Shown here piece by piece: positions 59,440 to 64,000 of a stretch of DNA of 64,000 bases. The notes beneath the pieces are model-generated. The model was not told where the DNA came from, did not search any database, and saw only the letters and a list, made by a program, of their open reading frames with translations. Numbering within the stretch: position 1 is the first letter of the stretch; each line of letters starts with the position of its first letter. A program made the translations under genes and the position numbers. Source of the stretch: Lutraria lutraria (Eukaryota; Mollusca; Bivalvia; Venerida; Mactridae); the NCBI GenBank assembly GCA_964023205.1, contig OZ026833.1:1146176-1210175 (forward strand), in the 5' to 3' direction.

Positions 59440-61099
59440 TTATTTTGAACACACTGCATATGTTAGCTCCCGGCCCTGAACGTAAGGTGGACATGGTAAA
59501 GAGCCGCACACTGCTTCAGTGAAATAAAACAGTTTGCCATTATCATTTTTAGCAGAGTTGGCCAAAGCTTCTGGTTTTTCATCAAGACAGACAAACTCGG
59601 TAGCAGCGTTGTGATCATCGTAACCTCCAACTAGGTAACCTTGATATTCCAAGGTCCATCCAGCATAGCAAATATTCCTCCCTGGTATCATAAGCACAGT
59701 TGGTCTGTTCGTGTAGCAGACACAACATGGCGCATCCTTGTCCTTGATGTCGTTTCCAACGAATGTCTGCTGTTTTCGGTAATGAAACTCGTATTCAGTT
59801 CCCCAAACTTTAGCTGATGTTTGTTCAGCATCCTCATAATTATTCCAGATTGGTTCTTCAGGCAGACACAAATATGTGGTCGCAGCTCCTTTGCTGGTGT
59901 AATGCGATCCCGCTGCAAACCCTTTATACACGATATCTGACCCATTTCCGGGACACGTGGTACGGCCCCATCGAATATAGGTTGTTCCTCCTGTGACGGA
60001 TTTTGTACTCTCTTCAAGAAGACTTAGCCTGGATTGGATATCCTGTATGTTCTCATGATCTTGTTTTCTTAAATCTGGAAATGTTAAATGGTTAAATTTT
60101 GTGATCACTTGACGTATTACGTCGTGCATAGAATGTGTATATATTTATTAAATATATACATGTATGTTACCTTGCAAACCCGACAAAATAATGTGTAGGC
60201 AACTTTCCCACCGAAAAAAGCAGTGTATAGGCACGTGCCCACACTTTTTTCTGACAAATTAAAAGTGACAAAAAAAACGCAATAACTTGAATGGGGATAC
60301 GGGCTAGGAAGATCCGCGGGTTCCCTGACCTTTTTGACCAAGTTTAAATAATCTGTGCCTGAGAAAGCGTCTACGGCGATCTACAGTGAAATATCACCTT
60401 CAATTTATTGCATTTCTGTCATTTTTAATTTGTCCGGCTGAAAGTGTAGCCCTGTTCGATTGGACGCTCGTAAGAAGAGAATATCGGGCGGAATAGATAA
60501 AAGAGCTTCTAAAATTAGAAAACGACCAATCGAACAGTTCGGAAGAGCTCTGCCTCTTCCAGCAGCTCTTCCGTATGACCAATCGAACAGGCCTCAATAT
60601 TTATTGGACTGCCTCTTCTGAAAGCATATGAGTAAGCATCGTTGCTGCTTGACAGCTGTACTAATCAATCGTCTGCTTGCTTCTTTAGTCAATCATTTAG
60701 TCTACGTGTCCTGTTTAACATTGTAGTGTTTGAACAGTGCGAGTATTAGTCTGTATTTTCATCATTGTGTGTAAGATAAACTTGCAAACTGACCTTAATA
60801 AATTGCACACACATTTCGTGCACTATTTCGTTGAAATAATTTGTATGAAAAAACAACAACGTGAAATTGTATAAAAAAAAGTGTATAACAATACCTGATA
60901 TTTTCCTTAGCTTTGTTTCCACAGAAGATAAACTCTCACGATTCTTCTCTTGTTCCAAATCTAATCTGACTAAATCCTTCATCACTTTAAACTCATAATC
61001 ATACCTCGAGGTGCACACCGGTTCATTGGCTTCTAAACCGAAGTTCAATGAAACAAAAGACAGAACAATAAGCCACACAAAATGTTGTCTGAGCGCCAT
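59440..61099 (-). CDS. Array gene J: diverged secreted short-chain collagen C4-like protein
   Basis: Exons 60895-61099 and 59440-60074. Exon 2 is 9 bp shorter: the Pro-Thr-Val before TGGTTY is deleted. The conserved Cys of GRELTCAVCSK is Tyr (GRELTYAVC), leaving an odd number of Cys. Patch type W. The intron (820 bp) carries a unique insertion, the exon 1 donor side is diverged (KLRKIS), and the promoter has lost CACGTG. It is still fully open, and may be a diverged or decaying edge copy. Confidence 0.78.
60178..60596. mobile_element. Foldback-rich insertion in the intron of gene J
   Basis: Separates 'gcaaaccc' from 'atatttattgg', which are nearly contiguous in other copies. CTGTTCGATTGG (60452-60463) is inverted at 60526-60537 and again at 60579-60590 (CCAATCGAACAG). 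GGAAGAGCT (60541-60549) and AGCTCTTCC (60564-60572) form a hairpin. No coding capacity seen. Confidence 0.6.
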
Positions 61100-61340
61100 C
61101 TTGTACAAGTGTATTTCAACACACCGGATGTATCTTTTTAACACAGATTATTGTCACAAATCTGTTCAAATCCACATATACTACAAGTACTATCCTCATT
61201 ACCACCAAAACCATACATTATTATTGTCACAAATCCATTAAATTTACATATACTATAAGTACTACTCATCTAGGCCTCGCGTGACATCCTCATTACCACA
61301 AACATCATTTACGATATAACTACATGTACATAATTACGTT
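61100..61340 (-). promoter_or_regulatory. Diverged promoter of array gene J
   Basis: The upstream phrase 'attattgtcacaaatc...tactacaagtact' occurs twice (about 61147-61190 and about 61219-61265). The E-box is deleted in the proximal copy, and the distal copy has CGCGTG at about 61279. Array homology fades at about 61340. Confidence 0.45.
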
Positions 61341-61477
61341 TACGTAAATAGATCTTTTTAAACCGTTTATAATTAGACTAGAATATCATTTGTTACAAAT
61401 ATTAATTATTATCTCGGTTGTTTTCAAAGTTTATTTTCAATACATAAGACGTTACAATCCATGAGTACATAGTACAC

Positions 61478-62026
61478 ATACACTCAAACCAACTTATAAA
61501 CCGCCACCTGATATTGTTGGATATAAATTAATTGTTGAAAGTATAAAGCAACAACTACATGTATTTTTATTTCTTTAATGTTATTGAAAGTTTATTAAAT
61601 GCTTGTAATCGTTAATTATACATTTTTGTTTCAAACGAATGATAATCGAAATTCATAATCGAAACTTGGAGGAACGTACCTGTCTCAAAGGAACGCCGGA
61701 CTCCAACATTCCAACTGATCAGTCTCTTTCTTCTACAGACATGCGGGTCATGTTTTATGTTTTTATGATAGCGTATAGAAAATCATTGCGATTGAAATAT
61801 GCTGACCTAATTTTCGTTGAATGCACGGGATTCACGAGCAATATAATCGATAACGAAGGGTACGTTTCGCATGGGTAAATGTACAAGAGAATATGCATTC
61901 AAATAGTGTAGAAGTACGGGTAACTGAATGAAATTATTATATGCAAAATTTCAGAAATCTCTGCCGCATAATTTCCGAGAAATTTCAGTTTACGAACTGG
62001 CGGTTTATAAGTTGGTTTGAGTGTAT
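61478..62026. mobile_element. DNA transposon with perfect 29-bp TIRs
   Basis: The left end ATACACTCAAACCAACTTAT (61478 onward, 29 bp in all) is the exact reverse complement of 61998-62026. The interior (520 bp) has one 79-codon open frame at 61639-61878 (+) that I do not recognise as a transposase. The ends are perfect, so insertion or amplification may be recent. Confidence 0.8.
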
Positions 62027-62600
62027 TAAATTTACAGTACAAATTTAAACATTTGCATCGTCAATGGTAATAATGCATATTATTTAGATATTGGCATTGA
62101 TATACATCAAAAGTTATTGCAAGTACAATATTATATTTAAACATACGATCAATGACAACAATAATAATGAATAAATATAACATGAAAAATACTTTCAAAG
62201 TTACAGTAAACAGTCCAATGCGTATTAAAGATAAGCGAGTATACACTACATATGCACTCGTAATAATACAATTTCACATAAAACGCGGAGTAGAAGTTGC
62301 ATAAGAGTGTATTTATTTACATAAAATGTTTTATTTCTCAATTCAAATGCTTTAATAGTATACATGGCAAGATTTCTGAGTATAGTTTTATTTTCAGATT
62401 CAGATTTCCATATACATGCTTATATACATAGTAACCAATAACAACAAATACAATGTCAAATAAACAAACAGAAACGTTATAAATACAAGATGAAGATACA
62501 AAAAGTGAAGAAATACTTTCAATAATCATGTTGACACACTGGCACATAATCACAGAAAGTCGAATAATATTTCAGTTTATTACATTGAAAAAACGCACAG

Positions 62601-62668
62601 ACCAAAAACACGTTTATCATATATACGTATATAATTTAGGTATATATATGATAAACGTGTTTTTGGTT
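62601..62668. repeat. Near-perfect hairpin, about 30-bp arms
   Basis: ACCAAAAACACGTTTATCAT continues ATATAC and is mirrored by GTATATATATGATAAACGTG then TTTTTGGT, with a short AT loop. Confidence 0.8.
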
Positions 62669-62981
62669 CGTGCAACGCGCTAGACCCCTATGGAATTATG
62701 CAATTCATTAAAAATTAACACCATTTATTCATAGCTAATCGGCATACATAATATACCTTTGGCCATTTACAAAACAAAAAAGAAATATGACCTGGGTAAA
62801 AACAATTTGAAAATAATAAAAATAACTGTAATAATAATAAAAGTAAAAATAATAAAAATAAATGAAATTATGATAAATTAAATTAAATAATACAAATAAA
62901 TATTATACATATGTAATAATAAAAATAAATGTTATTACAATGGAAATAGCAAAAAAATATGTAATAGGAATATTAACGTTT

Positions 62982-63064
62982 CACATTGAGGGTTCAACGC
63001 AAGAGTGTCGTAACTCATATTGAAATAAGAACAAGTTACGATAGTGTTGCGCTGAGCCCTCGAC
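62982..63064. repeat. Imperfect hairpin downstream of the actin stop
   Basis: TGAGGGTTCAACGCAAGAGT then GTCGTAACT pairs with AGTTACGATAGTGTTGCGCT then GAGCCCTCG, with roughly 24 of 31 positions paired. It lies 67-149 bases downstream of the actin stop on the minus strand, so it could form in its 3' UTR. Confidence 0.65.
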
Positions 63065-63130
63065 ATGATCTACAACCTGACTGTATAACAACAAAGAGAG
63101 CAAACACACCACTAAGTATACAAACATGTA

Positions 63131-63898
63131 CTACACAATTGTACATTTAGAATGAACTATGGATGGTCCATTTTCATCATATTCAGACCGTGTAACCCAG
63201 CACTGTTGAAATGTAGACAGAGAGGCTAGAATAGAGCCGCCAATCCAGGTAGAGGAACGTCTTTCTGGTGGGGCAACAACTCTAACTCTCATTGTTCCGG
63301 GAACTAATTGTTCAAGTTCTCCTTGTAACCTTCCAGCAAAACCTGGGAGCATGGTCGTACCACCAGATATAACAACACTGGCAAATAAATCTCGCCTAGT
63401 GTCAATATCATATTTCATTAAACTATCAAAAATTTGATTGTGTATACCTTCACTGCAAATACCGAGTAATTCTGGTTTAAACAACCCTTCGGGGCATCTG
63501 AATCGTTCGGATCCTATGGCAATGATCCGACCATCCGGAAGTTCATACTTTTTCTCTGCCTGACTCGAACTATCAGACGTCCTAAATTCATTTTCATAAT
63601 TGGAAGCAACATAGCAACAATAATCCTTTATATCTCGAACAACTTCCATATCTGATAATGTTGTAAAACATTTCCCGCGCTCGTTCAGTCTAGCAGATAA
63701 GTTATTTGTTAGATCACAACCTGCAAATGGAATTCTTTTAGTAGCCGGCCTCATCCCACGCCCTTCATACACGGCCATCACATCTGAAGCCCCGTCCCCA
63801 CACTCAAACATAATAGCAGAACCACGCCCACTAGCGTACATAGTCAATATTGGTTGCATCGCAACATAGAACGCAGGGACATTGAATGTCTCAAACAT
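63131..63898 (-). CDS. Divergent actin, C-terminal 255 codons
   Basis: MFETFNVPAFYVAMQ onward aligns without gaps to actin from Met-123 to the end: ERFRCPEGLFKPELLG, SGGTTMLPGFAGRLQ and WIGGSILASLSTFQQ are unmistakable. It is far from the near-invariant cytoplasmic or muscle actins. In the nucleotide pocket Gln-137 is kept, but Asp-154 is Glu (FECGDG) and His-161 is Asp (GASDV). The end is KCTIV instead of KCF. Upstream, actin-like sequence continues in another frame (63899-63938) and then runs into a repeat. It could be an expressed divergent actin with an assembly error or an intron, or a decaying copy. Residues 1-109 are not in the window. Confidence 0.8.
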   Translation of the reverse strand: MFETFNVPAFYVAMQPILTMYASGRGSAIMFECGDGASDVMAVYEGRGMRPATKRIPFAGCDLTNNLSARLNERGKCFTTLSDMEVVRDIKDYCCYVASNYENEFRTSDSSSQAEKKYELPDGRIIAIGSERFRCPEGLFKPELLGICSEGIHNQIFDSLMKYDIDTRRDLFASVVISGGTTMLPGFAGRLQGELEQLVPGTMRVRVVAPPERRSSTWIGGSILASLSTFQQCWVTRSEYDENGPSIVHSKCTIV

Positions 63899-63938
63899 TG
63901 TTTCAATTATTTTTTTCTCTATTGCTACTAGGATTTAA
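63899..63938 (-). pseudogene. Frame-shifted upstream actin codons
   Basis: In a frame one base off the main one, the minus strand reads LNPSSNREK, matching actin residues 110-118 (LNPKANREK in ordinary actins) at 7 of 9 positions. A run of seven A (complement of 63910-63916) separates it from the main frame. Six A would join the two frames with correct actin spacing. Confidence 0.7.
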
Positions 63939-63939
63939 T

Positions 63940-64000
63940 TTTGGCTCTGGTGACCTAGTTTTTCAGCCAAAATGGCCCAATATCGAACTCGTCCGAGAGT
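63940..64000 (-). mobile_element. Modular core-repeat element, partial copy at the window edge
   Basis: The minus strand reads ACTCTCGGACGAGTTCGATA, TTGGGCCATTTTGG, AACTAGGTCACCAGAGCC, which is the first-unit sequence of the 47166-48314 element. It abuts the actin similarity directly and continues out of the window. Confidence 0.75.

Larger units (their letters stand above)
62027..63130. other. Intergenic or actin 3' flank
   Basis: Very AT-rich, with 'aataataaaaat' low complexity at about 62810-62960 and two hairpins annotated separately. No gene seen. Confidence 0.55.

Overview
The window looks like nuclear DNA of a mollusc, most likely a bivalve. It is AT-rich and intron-rich with GT-AG splice sites on both strands. 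It is littered with short non-autonomous transposons, tRNA-headed SINEs and modular elements built on a 'gtcaaaaactaggtcaccagg' type core, a style I associate with bivalve genomes. The assignment comes from repeat style and gene content, not from a database search.

Layout. (1) 1-30307, + strand: the 3' part of one large gene, reconstructed here as 18 exons (3409-30307) joined in one unbroken reading frame of 2,949 codons plus stop. A cysteine-rich block, a degenerate bHLH-zipper near the C terminus and the overall size indicate a homologue of MGA (MAX gene-associated protein, the bHLHZ/T-box scaffold of the PRC1.6 repressor complex). The T-box exons expected at the N terminus are not visible and presumably lie upstream of base 1. 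Its introns carry many transposon remnants and three minisatellites, one of which has copied the gene's own splice donor about fifteen times.

(2) 32178-61340, - strand: a head-to-tail array of ten two-exon genes with a period of about 2.77 kb. Each encodes a secreted protein of about 280 residues: signal peptide, short coiled coil, and a cysteine-rich C-terminal domain of the type labelled short-chain collagen C4-like (spongin NC1-like) in invertebrate genomes, but without any Gly-X-Y collagen repeat. All ten are open. Variation sits in a short patch of the C-terminal domain and occurs in three recurring types, a pattern that suggests duplication of two-gene blocks and sequence exchange. One 4.5-kb block is almost perfectly duplicated. 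Two genes carry the same intronic element at the same site, marking one duplication event. The gene at the promoter-distal end of the array (59440-61099) is the most diverged.

(3) 61341-64000: a perfect-TIR transposon, two strong hairpins, and on the - strand the C-terminal two thirds of a divergent actin. That actin has changed nucleotide-pocket residues, a CaaX-like tail and an apparent one-base frameshift next to an inserted repeat.

The three loci show no obvious functional link. The one speculative connection is that nine of the ten array genes have a CACGTG E-box, the site bound by MAX dimers, exactly or almost exactly 107 bp upstream of the ATG, next door to an MGA gene.
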